Source: Chaetomium olivaceum (lineage: Eukaryota; Ascomycota; Sordariomycetes; Sordariales; Chaetomiaceae). Taken from it: DNA of 64,000 bases. Both the position numbers and the translations under genes were made by a program. The notes beneath the pieces were generated by a model. It was given only the letters and a program-made list of their open reading frames with translations. It ran no database searches and was not told the DNA's origin. The DNA is taken from positions 1 to 64,000 of the forward strand of contig JAYWVB010000010.1 in NCBI GenBank assembly GCA_039881045.1, read 5' to 3'. Positions 1-10,548 of this stretch are shown piece after piece (position 1 is the first letter of the stretch; each line of letters begins with the position of its first letter).

Positions 1-786
1 ACCTACAAAACTATACTCATCTACGGCCCAAACATTGATCATCTCAGCCCTGATAAGTTATATAGCCGGTACGGCCTGTGCAAGAGCCCCATAAAACGGG
101 TTGATGGTGGTCCCGTTGCACCTCACGCCCCGCTCTACACCACCCACCCTTTGCACATCTCAACGCCTGCCAATAAGCTCGTAGATCCCAGAGTCAAGAT
201 CACAGACTTTGGGACTTCCTTCATTGCCGCTAATAAATCACCTGTTGAACGACATAACCGCAAGCTCCGCACGCCAGGCTTATACCTACCCCCAGAAGGT
301 TTTTTCAACGAGCCAGCCACGCCAGCCGCCGATGTGTGGACGCTAGCCACCAGCCTCTACAAAATCCTTGGCGAGCAACCCATTTTTGGAACGTTATCTT
401 GGGATCGCGACGACATCATATGTGAGATGGTCCACAGCCTGGGACAGCCGCCGCAGCGGTGGTGGGATAAGTGGGCCAACCGCTGCAAATTCTTCAACGA
501 CGACGGGTCATGGAAGCACGGTGAGATGGATCGCATTCGCACATCTGCCTTTCGGCGGCTGCACCAGCGTCTGTGGCACATGGGCCGTGGAGAAACGGCC
601 GAAACGTGCGAGTGGGATGTTCAGGGCGGTGAGATGCGGGCGTTGGAGGAGATGTTGAGGGGTATGTTGGTGTTTGAGCCGAGCGAGAGGTTGACGGCGG
701 AGCAGGTGTTGGAGTCTGAGTACATGGTAAAATGGGCACTGCCAGCCTGGGAGCGGCAGGCGAAGAGGCTGGGCGACGGCAGTTGA
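1..786 (+). CDS. SRPK-like serine/threonine protein kinase, 3' part
   Basis: The reading frame is open from base 1 to a TGA at 784-786, so the gene starts outside the window and only the C-terminal lobe is present. Visible kinase landmarks are the metal-binding DFG in KITDFGTSF, a PPEG activation-segment end, the ADVWTLA helix F motif and the PSERLTAEQVL motif near the C-terminus. The stretch before DFG (IKRVDGGPVAP...) resembles the linker typical of fungal SR-protein-kinase-like enzymes, which phosphorylate RS-domain splicing factors. The N-lobe and the catalytic HRD loop cannot be checked. In Sordariomycetes this class is greatly expanded and many members are of unknown substrate, so SRPK-like is a family statement rather than a substrate claim. 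Confidence 0.72.
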   Translation, partial: TYKTILIYGPNIDHLSPDKLYSRYGLCKSPIKRVDGGPVAPHAPLYTTHPLHISTPANKLVDPRVKITDFGTSFIAANKSPVERHNRKLRTPGLYLPPEGFFNEPATPAADVWTLATSLYKILGEQPIFGTLSWDRDDIICEMVHSLGQPPQRWWDKWANRCKFFNDDGSWKHGEMDRIRTSAFRRLHQRLWHMGRGETAETCEWDVQGGEMRALEEMLRGMLVFEPSERLTAEQVLESEYMVKWALPAWERQAKRLGDGS

Positions 787-1399
787 GTGACCTTGTCTGT
801 CTCGTCGTCTTTGAAGGAAGGAACGGAGCTTTTATTGTAATTTAGGTATCACGGTGCTGTTTGCTCACATACACCAACAAGAAATGCCAATAAGGTTATC
901 ACTCTAATACTTCTCCTTTACCTGGCACAGATATGACGAACCCCTGGCAGGGGGTTGGGGGGTTGTGTAAGTGGGGTGCCCTTCAGTTTAGCCAATATAT
1001 GTAGAATGTATCACATTTTGACGCTTTAATGTCAAGCAATACTTAACTACCCGTTATTTCGAGATGCTGAATCAAACGTGAGCCGGGCTGCTTCAACCCT
1101 TCGAATGCCATCGGTGATGAGACGGCGTGTAAGTGATAAAAAGCGGGTCCCCTGACTTTCCTACCGGGGCTTGGCACGGCTTGGCCCACTTCACCGGCTC
1201 CGATCTCTCTCCATGTGCAGCGTGGCATGGATCCTTGCAACTTGGCCAAATAAATGCCAAGTCGGAATATGTCAAGTGTCAACTGTCAACTGCTTCACCA
1301 AGCTGCCAACAACCTGACCTGGAATAGCCATGATCTCGGCCGCCACCCGGTCGATGCCCCCATAAATCGTGCCACTCTCCAGCAACAGAGACTGCGACG
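787..1399. other. Intergenic region
   Basis: Holds the kinase 3' flank and presumed promoter of the Sec39 gene. No convincing ORF, RNA gene or repeat was seen; short ORFs here have no recognisable domain. Confidence 0.5.
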
Positions 1400-4300
1400 A
1401 TGGCTCTCCTGCTTTCTCCAGCAAAGCTAGTGCTGTTGGCCGTGCACTGCGCTGTCAACAGCGACATCGACAGCTTAACCCCCTAGCTGCCCGCCACGGC
1501 ACCGTCCTCCGAAAAGACCTGCTGCTGCGCATCCTCCTAACCTACCTCCCCGAGACCCTACCCTCGAGCCGATACGTCGAGTTTGTCGACCAGCTCGAAT
1601 CCGGCGTGTTTCCAGACACAGCGAACCTAGACGTCGACTGCTCGTCCGTCGAAGACCTCACCGAGGACGCCGCCGCGAAGAAGGTCAGGAAGCTCCGTCT
1701 ACTTCCATTGGCGTCACCCGAAGCCGCCGAATTCTCCGGAGTTTCATCCGACGACCCTCTCTCGCTTTTCTTGCTGCGCCGGTCATACAAGGTGGACGAG
1801 GAGGCGGGGTTGCTCGACGAACTGCCGGCCCTGCTGTTGCCCTTTATCGATCACTTCCTTGCGTGCGCACTCTGCTGGTTTCAACAATATTACCGCTCCT
1901 GCGGCGGAATTGCGAATACTACCCCAGGAACCCATCTCGTATACCCTCCAAGTGGTTCCAGCAGCTCCCCGACCGCGTTGCTGTGAACTTGCTCCTGGCG
2001 CAGACTGGCAATCGCGAAATCGACCTCGCCTACGTCGGGCGAGATATAAGAGGGCTGATTGGGCCGTGGTTGTCAGAGAAGAAGAGGTGGAAGCAGGGTA
2101 CACACAAATCACACTCGCCAGAACAATCGAGCGAGGTGGTCGAAGACCTCTGTCCTGGCTGGGATGAGCTTCTCCGCTGGCTCACCACGCAGGCATCAAG
2201 GAATTGGCAAGTGGCTGCCAGCGCAGTCCAACAATGGGACGGCCCGGAGGATGCTGACCTTAGCGGTTGGGGTTCCGCGGAACTAATGACAGCCAACGGG
2301 ACTACTTGGTGCAGAGCTATGCCCAAGCGGCGCTAGCATCTGCCTATCTCATCCCGGACGCATCCCTTCAAGCGCTAGACGGCGCATACAGCATGCTTGT
2401 TAGAGTTGTCAAGTTCCGTGATCTGGAGCCCGTCTTCCCGCTTGCCTCGTCATTGGCCGAGCTGCCATCACTCACCGGACGAGTTCCCGACGACATAATA
2501 TCGCCCAGGAATATGGCTCACCTGCGCAATAATCTGCTTGCCGCTTCAAACCTCCTGACTTCGCCAACCGACCCCTCAGTGGCACTTCTTCAAGCGCTCA
2601 TTTTGAGCGCGCACATCCTTACCAAGGCTGGCTGCCCCTGCACAATACGCAGAGCCGGCGAGCTCGCTCTGCTTCGGGACGAGAGAGAGCAGAAGGCAGA
2701 GGCAGCAAAGCTTATCCACGCTATTAGTAACAATGGCCCGAAAACGGATGATGCTTTCTGGCGGAAGGCGAGAGACGAAATCCTATGGCTCAGGGATTGG
2801 GGGATAGCCAGCTGGTCCCCCGAGGAACCCCCTTGTGGAATATTCGGCCAGGTCAAACAGGACTTCTTGGAGGTTGAGATCCTAAGGGCCCTGCTTGCCA
2901 ACACCCGTGAGTTTACTTATTGTTGCCTTGTATAAGTGACGTGCTGACCAAACAAGGCTACGAACTTGCGCAGTCAATATACGATGAGAACCCGGACGAA
3001 CCTCTAGAAGGAAAACTGTTGCAAGACGCCATTTACGCCGCCGCCATGACTGCCTATGACAATGCCTCCAACCCCAACCGCACTCGCGGGGGACTTAAGA
3101 AATGCAATGACATGTGAGCTCGGTCAGCGCCTGATGTGTCGTGTACCGGCTAACAATAATATTCAGAATGAAAGCACTCCCTAGGACGATTGGGGCGTCC
3201 TCTCCGCACGCCAAACAAGTTGAGGCCCTTCTCCGGGCGACACATTCCCTCAGCGACTACCGTCTCGTCCTCAAACAAGGCGAGCCATTCACACCGGTTG
3301 TTCTACGAATCCACACCGACCCCATCTCCATCGTTGGCAAGATCCTCGAACAGAACCCCAAGAGCTACACCCAGCTCCACGACCTCGTCTCGCTCGGCGC
3401 CTACATGGTCGAAGCTGGCCTCACCGCCCCGTCAAAAGCCCCTCTCACCCCCGAGGAAGAAGCCACCCACCGCCTCACGGCGCAACGGCGCATCACAGCC
3501 ATGTGCATCGACGCGGCCCTAAAAGAAGACGACTTCGAAACCGCCTACTCCTACGTCGTCAACCGCCTCCCCTCGCCGTCCCACTCCTCACCAGCCTCAC
3601 ACCACAACAGCGCCAACGACGACGACTACTCCTGGCGCGCCGCCCTCCAAGCAGGCCGCTACCGCCACCCGCCCAACAGCCCCACCACCACAACCAACCC
3701 CCACGGCACCACGGGCCTCGGCGGCCTAGGCGGCAGCGCCAACCCCGCCGTGCGCCACCTCGAACAACGCATCGAATGCCTCGCCACCGCGCTGCGCATC
3801 GCCCCGCCCTCCACCCTCCAAGAAATCGCCAACGCCTTCCGCCGCGCCGAGGAGGAGCTCGACGTGCTCGCCCGCGAGGACGACGCCCAGGCCGACGAGT
3901 GGGATGCGCGCGGGGAGCAGCTCCGTCACGCCCGCCATGGCCATAACCATCCCCATCAAAACGTGCCGGGGGCATTTGACACCTCTGCACACGCCTACGC
4001 CGCCCCTGCCCGTGCTCGCGCTCGCGCCGGGTCGGCCAAGGCGGCTGCTGCCGCCGCCGCAGCCGAAGAGGACGCCGCGCCCATGTCGCTGTTCGACCTC
4101 AGCCGCGCGAGCGTGCTCTCGGCGCAGCGCAACCTCTCAGCGCTCTCCGGCCTGCAGCGCTCAGCCACAGCCGGTTTGGGCGGGCTGGGGCGCTTAGCTA
4201 GCGGCAGCAGTACCACTAACCACCACTCCACCAGAGGTGGGCGGGCCACCGCGGGAACTGCCTCCCCGCCCTCGGGCAATGATAACGGCGACAGTGCCAG

Positions 4301-4525
4301 CAGCGCTCGGGGGAGCATGGACATGCGCCGCCCGCTGTCGGCGGCCGGGTCGGTGGCGTCGGCGGGGAGCGGCGCTGCTGCTGCTGCTGCTGGCGAGGGG
4401 GACGGGCGGGTGCGGAAGAGGGATCAGCTGCGGGAGGCGGCGATGGGTACGCTGGTTTCGGGGGTGGGCTGGTGGTGGTTGGGGCGCCGGCGCCGGGTCA
4501 GGGGTCGGGGTCGGGGAGGGAGTAG
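1400..4525 (+). CDS. sec39: Sec39 secretory-pathway protein (Dsl1 tether complex), reading frame broken by indels
   Basis: Sec39 is a subunit of the ER-localised Dsl1 tethering complex that captures COPI vesicles from the Golgi. I start it at ATG 1400 (MALLLSPAKLVLLAV), the usual start of fungal orthologues. The conserved core follows: RKDLLLRILLTYLPETLPSS, KKVRKLRLLPLA, STILPLLRRN, LPDRVAVNLLLAQTG, YLVQSYAQAALASAYLIP. Two introns fit exactly: about 2908-2957 (GTGAGT...CAAG) and about 3115-3167 (GTGAGC...TTCAG). The rest is one frame up to RKRDQLREAAMGTLVSGVGW. The frame must move at about 1479-1483 (C run, in-frame TAG at 1484), 1857, 2285 and 4470, each equal to one missing base; a compensating pair may lie at 1918-1953. 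With the last shift the protein ends at TAG 4523. Without it a false Gly/Arg/Ser tail runs to 4655. Family identity is secure, integrity is not. Confidence 0.85.
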
Positions 4526-4655
4526 GGGAGGGAGTAACGGAGGGAGTAAGGGAGGGAGTAGAAAGTCGAGAGGGTATGGAGTCGGGGGGTTAGGGAGTCG
4601 GGGGGGTAGAGAGTCGAAGGGCAGAGAATTGAGGGGTAGAGAGTCGAGGAGGTAG
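4519..4655 (+). repeat. Purine-rich minisatellite, GGGAGTA and GTCGAGG-type units
   Basis: Imperfect tandem units of about 8-12 bases on a pure-purine background (gggagtaggggagg..., then agagtcgaggggtagagagtcg...). It lies directly after the inferred Sec39 stop, so it is probably 3' UTR. In the uncorrected frame it encodes a low-complexity GSRGGSNGGSKGG-like tail that I regard as spurious. Confidence 0.65.
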
Positions 4656-5123
4656 AGTCGAGTGGTAAAGCGTGTAGGAAAGACACATACTACCCCGGGT
4701 ATAGGGTTGAAGAGGGAGGTGGTTGTTGGGAGCATGGGAGAGGAAAGACGATCGTTGAAGGTGTGGGAATGATAGATGCTTATATTATATACCCCATGAT
4801 TACTTGCAATGCAGCATGAACTTTAGCATTTCTGAAGAAACGCCTGCAGCAGAAATAGCACATCATTTTGGTAAATTAATCCGTGCCAACAAACCGCAGC
4901 CACGTAAATCCTGACAGCGCCAGCTCCGCGGCACCTAAACTCCACGCACATTGCGAGTCCCTTGCCTTTCCCTGTAAACAATACAATACATCCTAGAGTA
5001 TAACTCCAGTCTATGTGGTCTACTCCGCAACACAAACGGGGCAGGCGCCGTGTTGAGCCCCTTCACCTGCCCCCGAAATCCAGAGCAATGGAACTAGCCT
5101 TGCACTGCCACCACTCTTAAAAA
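4656..5123. other. Convergent intergenic region between Sec39 and Ies1
   Basis: Lies between the 3' ends of two converging genes. No gene seen; it presumably holds both 3' UTRs. Confidence 0.5.
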
Positions 5124-7335
5124 TCACTCCGAGTCCGAGTCCCCGTCCATACCCAGCAGCGTCTTGTCCACATCATCCAGCTCGTCCTCGCCCTCGACTT
5201 CCCCTTCCCCCTCGCCCTCGTCGTCATCACCAAGACCCAGCAGCCCCTTATCGACGTCGTCCAGGTCATCGGCATCATCCATGGGCGTGTCCCCGACCGT
5301 GTCGCTGCGGTGCAAGCCGTTGGTCTGCCCGCGGCCGCGGCCGGCTTGCGTACGCCGGGCGTGGATGACCTCGTTCTCGTCCTCGGTCTCGGCGGGGTCA
5401 ATCATCTCCTTGGAGGGCGAGTTCTCGCCCTCGCCCTCACCCTCGCCTTCACCCTCCTCCTCGTCGTCGTCTTCGTCGTCGCCATGGCCGGCGCCGTTGA
5501 GCTTCGGCCGCTTGACCGGCCGGATGACGCCCAACGGTGGCCCTTGGTGGTTCTCCCAGCGCATCAAACGGCGATTCGTGCGGCGGAATGCGGCGGCGTA
5601 GGAGCTGACTTGCTCGCCGAAATCGTCGGGCTCGTCCTTCAGCTGGGCGAGGCCACCGTAGCCCCTCTCGCGCATGCGCTTGTTCCCATCGCTGGAAACA
5701 GATGCCGAGTGCTTGCCGAGGACGGCGGCCACCTCCTCATCCTCGCTGTCGTCGAAGGGGTTGTCCATCTGGGCGAGCCGCGGGAGGGCACGGAGAATGG
5801 CTCCCTGGTCGCGGTGCTCCTTGCGTGCGCGGTGGCGGCCGCGTCGCAGGCCCCGGTCGAGTATGTGCTCAACGCGTTGGGAGCGGTTCCGCTCTACTGC
5901 GAGTTGGTGGGCGGTAGGCGGGCGGGGCTTACGCGCCATTACGCCTTCAATCATCCTCTCGCCGCCCGGGGACGAGCCGTCCAGGACTTGGTATTTGAGC
6001 GAGTGTGGCCCTCTCCGACCGATACTCCCAAAAACGCCGCTCTGCCGGCCGAGGGCACGGGGCGGTGGCGTTGACCGGACACTATCCAGGTCACTTTCGT
6101 TCTTGGAGGGCCGGATTCGTGGGAGGATGCCTGTCGTCGGACCGACTTCGTCACCGGCGGGGAAGCCCCGACCACGGCCACCGCCTCGCTTGCCTTGACT
6201 CTCGGCCATGAACTGCTGGTCCGCCTCGATGATCTTAGCACGCATCTTTTGCTTCGTGAACCCAAAGTCGATCTCCTCTTGTGTGTCGACGTTCTCCAAC
6301 GCCGCCTCCTCCTCGGTAAGCGGATCGATGCGCGGAACACCTTGGTTGGCGACGTCAACGTTGTAGTCCACGCCAGCGCCGAAGGGGTTCTCCTCGCACC
6401 CTTCCTCGGTAAAGTCGGATTCGAGATAAAACCACATAAGCCAGAGAAAGGCGCGGGCACGGCTCTCGCTGCTGTAGTTGGTCTTCATGATAAGGTCATG
6501 GAACTCTTGACCTGGAGGGAAGTGCAGTTCTGCAATCTTAGTGGCGGCCTGGCAGATGAGGAACAGGAGGTTGACCGGATTTGTGCGCGGAACGTCGATC
6601 CCTTTAATCTCGTCCAGCGACGTGGGCTCAGGGCGGTCGTCAGACCCTCCCTTCAGAATAGACTTCAACCTGGGGGCGTCTTGCAGTTGTTTGTAGGCAT
6701 GGGGGTCTTGCCGGGCCTGTAGGCAAGGAATCGCGTGGTAGGTGCGCAGCTGGGCTCGCATCTCCGGGAAGACTAAGGCTGCGGTCAGCATCTCATCGCT
6801 AAACAGAGAGGGAAGGGGACAACAACACCGAGAACATACAGTTGAGGGTGGTGTTCATGCGGCCGACGTTGACCAGGAGGCACACCATGGCCATGCCCTT
6901 GGCAGCCTCGCGATCGCTCAGCAGCTTGTCTCGGAGGACCTTGCTGGTCTTGCTGCTCCGGGACATGGTATCGATGTAGAGGTCGGCGAAGCACTGGCTG
7001 CCAATGCGATCCTTCTCATAGCTGTTCGTGAATACCTTTGCGTCATTATCGAAGACGGCCTTGAGAAAGTCGAATTGGATGTCCTTGCGCCAGAGCGGTT
7101 CGCCGTCGTCTTTCTTGAGGTGTCGAATCTTGCCGATGGGATTGCCGTTGGCGCCGCCATCGTCGCGACCGCGCTTCTTGCCGCGGGATTGCCGCTCGGA
7201 AGGCTCTGGGGTGGCCATCATTCTCGTGTCGTCGTCTTCGGTAACAGCTGTCATAAATGATTTTTCGACATGGACAGGCGAGCTGGGTGGCTCGACGTCG
7301 GACATTATGGCCGCCGAGCTCGGGGTTGCGGCCAT
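5124..7335 (-). CDS. ies1: INO80 chromatin-remodelling complex subunit Ies1
   Basis: Ies1 is a fungal-specific subunit of the nuclear INO80 ATP-dependent nucleosome remodeller. Two exons, 7335-6840 and 6778-5124, are joined by a 61-nt intron with donor GTATGT and acceptor CTGACCGCAG. They give 716 aa with no frame problem. The conserved block is EPLWRKDIQFDFLKAVFDN, then SQCFADLYIDTMSRSSKTSK, VLRDKLLSDREAAKGMAMVC, LLVNVGRMNTTLN, FPEMRAQLRTYHAIPCLQ and RAFLWLMWFYLESDF. The C-terminal half is basic then very acidic: a D/E-rich stretch, and two copies of an LDDVDKxLLGxxxD motif at the extreme C-terminus. A second ATG (MSDVEPPSSP) at 7305 could be the true start. The family is clear from the DFLKAVFDN and NVGRMNTTLN segments. 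Confidence 0.88.
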
Positions 7336-8263
7336 GACAAAGGGCTAAATAGCCCGAATGGGGTGCAATGGTGGATGGTTTGTTGGTTGCTGTTGGGCGA
7401 GTTTCGCTAGTTGGCGACTTCCCGTGGAACAGCGATGGTCATCGAGGGGGAGGCGGGTGCAGGTGCGTTGCCAGGGCGAAAGGCGCAAAGGGTCGGGTCG
7501 GGTGCGGTGCACGGGAGCGCTGAAGGCTGAAGAAAGGAAATGCACGCGACGACGAACAATTAAATTCCAGCCTTGTTCGGGGAGGGCGCGAGGCACGAGG
7601 CACCAGGAAGCACGAGGAAGAAAGAAAGAAAATGGAGGTCGGGTTGCCGGCACGATAATGTGACTTAGGTGGCTGGTTTGCAATTAAGTGGGCGAGGAAT
7701 TTTGGGTTGGGATTGATGGAGAGGCGCGGATGCCTGCCGCAGCTTGGCCCACGGTGGCCGAAGGCATCGCGTCAGGAGCTGTCGCCGGGCTCATCAAATT
7801 ATCCCCGTTTGGCGATCAGGACTCGCGACTCGCGGGTGACGTGGGAGGGTGCATTGGCCCATGCAGTGCTGCGACAGCCGTATTTACAGGGTCCTGCCCA
7901 CTAGGCGGGTCTTGCTTTTAACGGGGATGTTAAGAGAGAAACTGGAAACGAGGAAATGCTATTTGATCACACACTCTTATGACTACTCACTACAAGCTTG
8001 TTAAAACATGAATCTAAGGTAGATGATTCCTTCAGATGAAGATCAGAACTTCAAAATAAAAATTGTTTGCAATGTTTTGATGTGTTTCACTTTTCCATAC
8101 CGTCTTGTAGGCTAGCAAACGAGTTCATGTTGCCGACACAACAGCGAGGAGCGGAGAAAACGCTAACAGATAAACAACCCCCCCTTTCTGCTCGTTGTGA
8201 TTTAAATCATTCAATTGCCGAGCTGCCGACCACAAGTGACTAGAAAAATAAACCTGCCCGAAA
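7336..8263. other. Divergent intergenic region (Ies1 / oxygenase)
   Basis: About 0.9 kb between divergently transcribed genes, so it should hold both promoters. It carries a polypurine stretch near 7600-7640 (gaagaaagaaagaaa). No RNA gene or conserved ORF was recognised. Confidence 0.5.
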
Positions 8264-9689
8264 ATGGCCAAAATTGCAAATATTCCCATCATTGACATTT
8301 CCGGGGACGACCAAACTCAGGTGGCCAAGGACTTGGTCGAGGCCGCCATTGAACATGGCTTTGTCTACATTAAGAACACGGGCGAGGACATTCCTGCCGA
8401 GGCGATAGATGGGGCATTCGAGATTGTAACACAACCTACCTGCTTCTTAGTTGAAGATGGCAAGTCTCTGACATTGCGCAGTCTAAGAAGCTCTTCGAGG
8501 CACCCCTGAGCGAGAAGCAAGCATGCACAATCCAGAAAAACAACCGAGGAGTAGGCCAAATCCATCAACATTGTCACTCATATTTATTTATTATTCCAAC
8601 AACTGACACCTCTTTAGTGGTCGGGGATGAACTACTAGAGACTCTTGACCCCGCGAACCAGCGTGTAAGCCAGCCATCCCTACAACCCCTCTTACTCGTA
8701 GCTCAACAACACTGACCCCCTCCCAGGTAGGCGACTTCAAGGAGTGAGTACATAACCACCTCCTCCCTCCCAGCCAACCCCAACCCAACCAAACCAACCC
8801 CAACCAAACGCCAAACACAGAGCCTTCAACTTCGGCCCATTCCACTCCCACCGCGCCCAGCAACCCCTCCCGCCGACCCTCACCCTCACCGACGAAGCCC
8901 AAATCAGTCGCGCCTTCCGCGACCGCTGCTACCACCTCTCCCTCAAACTAACCACGCTCCTCGGCCACGGCCTGGACGTGCACCCGCCCACCTTCTTCAC
9001 CCACGCCCACGAGCGCGCCCGCGGTCCCTCGGGCACCATCCTCCGCTTTTTGCGCTACCCGCCCCGCTCCGCCATCCCGTCTTCTTCCTCCGCTACCCCG
9101 CTGTGAGGGAGGATGATGTGCGCGCGGGGGCGCACTCTGATTACGGCTCGTTGACCTTGTTTGTTTCGGCTGCGTGGGCAGCCCGGATTGGAGGTGTTGA
9201 GTGCGGATGGGAAGACGTGGGCGCCTGTTCCTGTGGTGCCGGAGGGGCGGAGGGGATGCGGCGCCGCCGGTGTTGGTGAATATTGGGGATTTGTTGTCGT
9301 ATTGGACGGGAGGGTTGTTGCGGAGTACGGTGCATCGGGTTGTTTTTCCATCTGAAGGCGGGTGGCTGGGAAGGGGAAGGTGAGGCGACTGAGGTACTCG
9401 ATTGCGTACTTTTGTCATCCGTTTGGGGGCGCTGAGTTGGCGCCGGTGCCGAGTGAGAGGGTGAGGGAGTATAAGGGGGGTTTGGCGGAGGGGAATCCGT
9501 ATGCTGAGAGGAGGGTCATGACGGCGGATGAGCATTTGCAGATGAGGTATGTTGAGCTTTTTTCCTTCTTTTCTTCTGCGGTTATTCTGCGGGGTGAGCT
9601 ACGTGGATTTTGGAGGTCATGTTACTAACTTGGAGGGCAGATTAAAGGCGAGCTACGCGCAGCTGTACGAAGAGAAGGAGAAGGCATAA
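8264..9689 (+). CDS. 2-oxoglutarate/Fe(II)-dependent dioxygenase (isopenicillin-N-synthase-like), heavily disrupted
   Basis: Enzymes of this fold hydroxylate or oxidise small molecules with 2-oxoglutarate and Fe(II). The DIOX_N domain starts MAKIANIPIIDISGDD with EHGFVYIKNTG. The catalytic part has the HxD iron ligands in GAHSDYGSLT, the distal His in STVHRVVFP and the cosubstrate Arg-x-Ser in RYSIAYFCHP. Introns fit at 8426-8481, 8551-8617 (acceptor TTTAG), about 8671-8731, about 8738-8820 and about 9547-9640. The protein ends ASYAQLYEEKEKA, TAA at about 9687. The frame breaks at 8633-8638 (in-frame TAG in exon 3), about 9085, 9158-9163, about 9250 and about 9355, with both gains and losses. 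All key residues survive, so either decay is very recent or the sequence has errors. Substrate unknown. Confidence 0.78.
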
Positions 9690-9825
9690 TGTTGGTGGTC
9701 TGGCGCTGGGGCGGGTTGTTTTCTACAATATTCTTGTTACTCTAACACAACCGCGTCAAATCAACTCTTGTTTTATGATGGGTAAAAAAGAAAAGAAAGT
9801 GGAAGGGAAAATGCGCAAGTGAAAA

Positions 9826-9990
9826 ATAGTAATAAAAAAAAAACTACAAAAAGCTTACCGGCCACCATCGCGGCGGGTTACGAAAACCCCCTGTGGGGGT
9901 TTTTCTGGGGCTCGAACTGGTCACCTCCCATACTATCGAGTGGTAACCGCGGTGAGTGCCGCACTCCCCCGCTCGGCCACCGGCGTCTTC
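9826..9990 (-). mobile_element. tRNA-derived SINE-like element, copy A
   Basis: Read on the minus strand, a tRNA-like head starts GGTGGCCGAGCGGGGGAGT (box A-like) and has a box B-like AGTTCGAGCCCC about 75 nt later. No matching 3' acceptor arm follows, so it is not an intact tRNA. The body has a 9-bp hairpin (AAAACCCCC-ACA-GGGGGTTTT, 9883-9903), then CGTAACCCGCC, GGCCGGTAAGCTTTTT and a T-rich tail. The hairpin, CGTAACC block, GGTnAGCTTTT block and tail recur in the same order near 32.3 kb, which points to a dispersed short retroelement transcribed by RNA polymerase III. Ends are approximate and target-site duplications were not established. Confidence 0.6.
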
Positions 9991-10548
9991 GAAGGGGAGT
10001 TGTTAATCAGGGCCGCGAATCTTGTTTATCAAGCCCTGGCACCGGCTAACGGGTATGTGGGCGCTGGGATCGTACTGTGCCCGACATGGGATGGAAGACG
10101 TACATGTAGCAGCGTTGGTGGCAGGCCGGAGTTCGAGGTCGCCTTGGGGGTGATATAAAGTGACGGGGGCTTCCACAACCACCCCTCCAGCCGATGAACC
10201 AGGGCTCCTAGGGGTTGGTGGGTGTCTACGTGATGAGACTACTTGTTGTACATGCTAGGTAGTCTTGCCAGTCCTGGCCGGTATCTGGGCCGGGATCCCA
10301 CCTTACGGCGACTCAGCATCAGTGGCTGTTAAGTTAGGTTTCAAACGCTTGCTGGGATTACAGATCCATGGGCGCTAGAACAGGCATATACTCGTCATGT
10401 CTATAGACTCTTGATGCCCACGTCTCATACAATCATACCACCTCTTGGGGTATAGTCGCTTTCATCAAATCTAATGCTCTTATGCACCTCCCCGAAGAAC
10501 GCCTACTGCCGCGGGACATAACCCGCACCCCAAACCCACACACACCCT
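9991..10548. other. Gene-free stretch beside SINE copy A
   Basis: No protein gene seen. It contains a further box B-like GGAGTTCGAGGTCG near 10128 and a short inverted repeat (GACTAC...GTAGTC) near 10228-10266. These may be remnants of related small elements, but I cannot assign them. Confidence 0.35.

Noticed and set aside
3502..4600. Additional proteins encoded by long overlapping ORFs inside SEC39, IES1 and the SYG1 gene
   Set aside because: They are Arg/Pro- or Ser/Pro-rich shadows of GC-rich coding sequence in other frames with no domain or start signal.
6779..6839. Frameshift in IES1
   Set aside because: The first acceptor tried (TTTAG) gave a broken frame, but the next acceptor (CTGACCGCAG, exon from 6778) restores SLVFPEMRAQL exactly, so no indel is needed.
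9895..9990. Intact nuclear tRNA-Leu or tRNA-Ser gene
   Set aside because: The D-arm and T-loop-like sequences are present on the minus strand, but no acceptor-arm complement follows and the sequence continues into a hairpin and T-rich tail shared with another locus.
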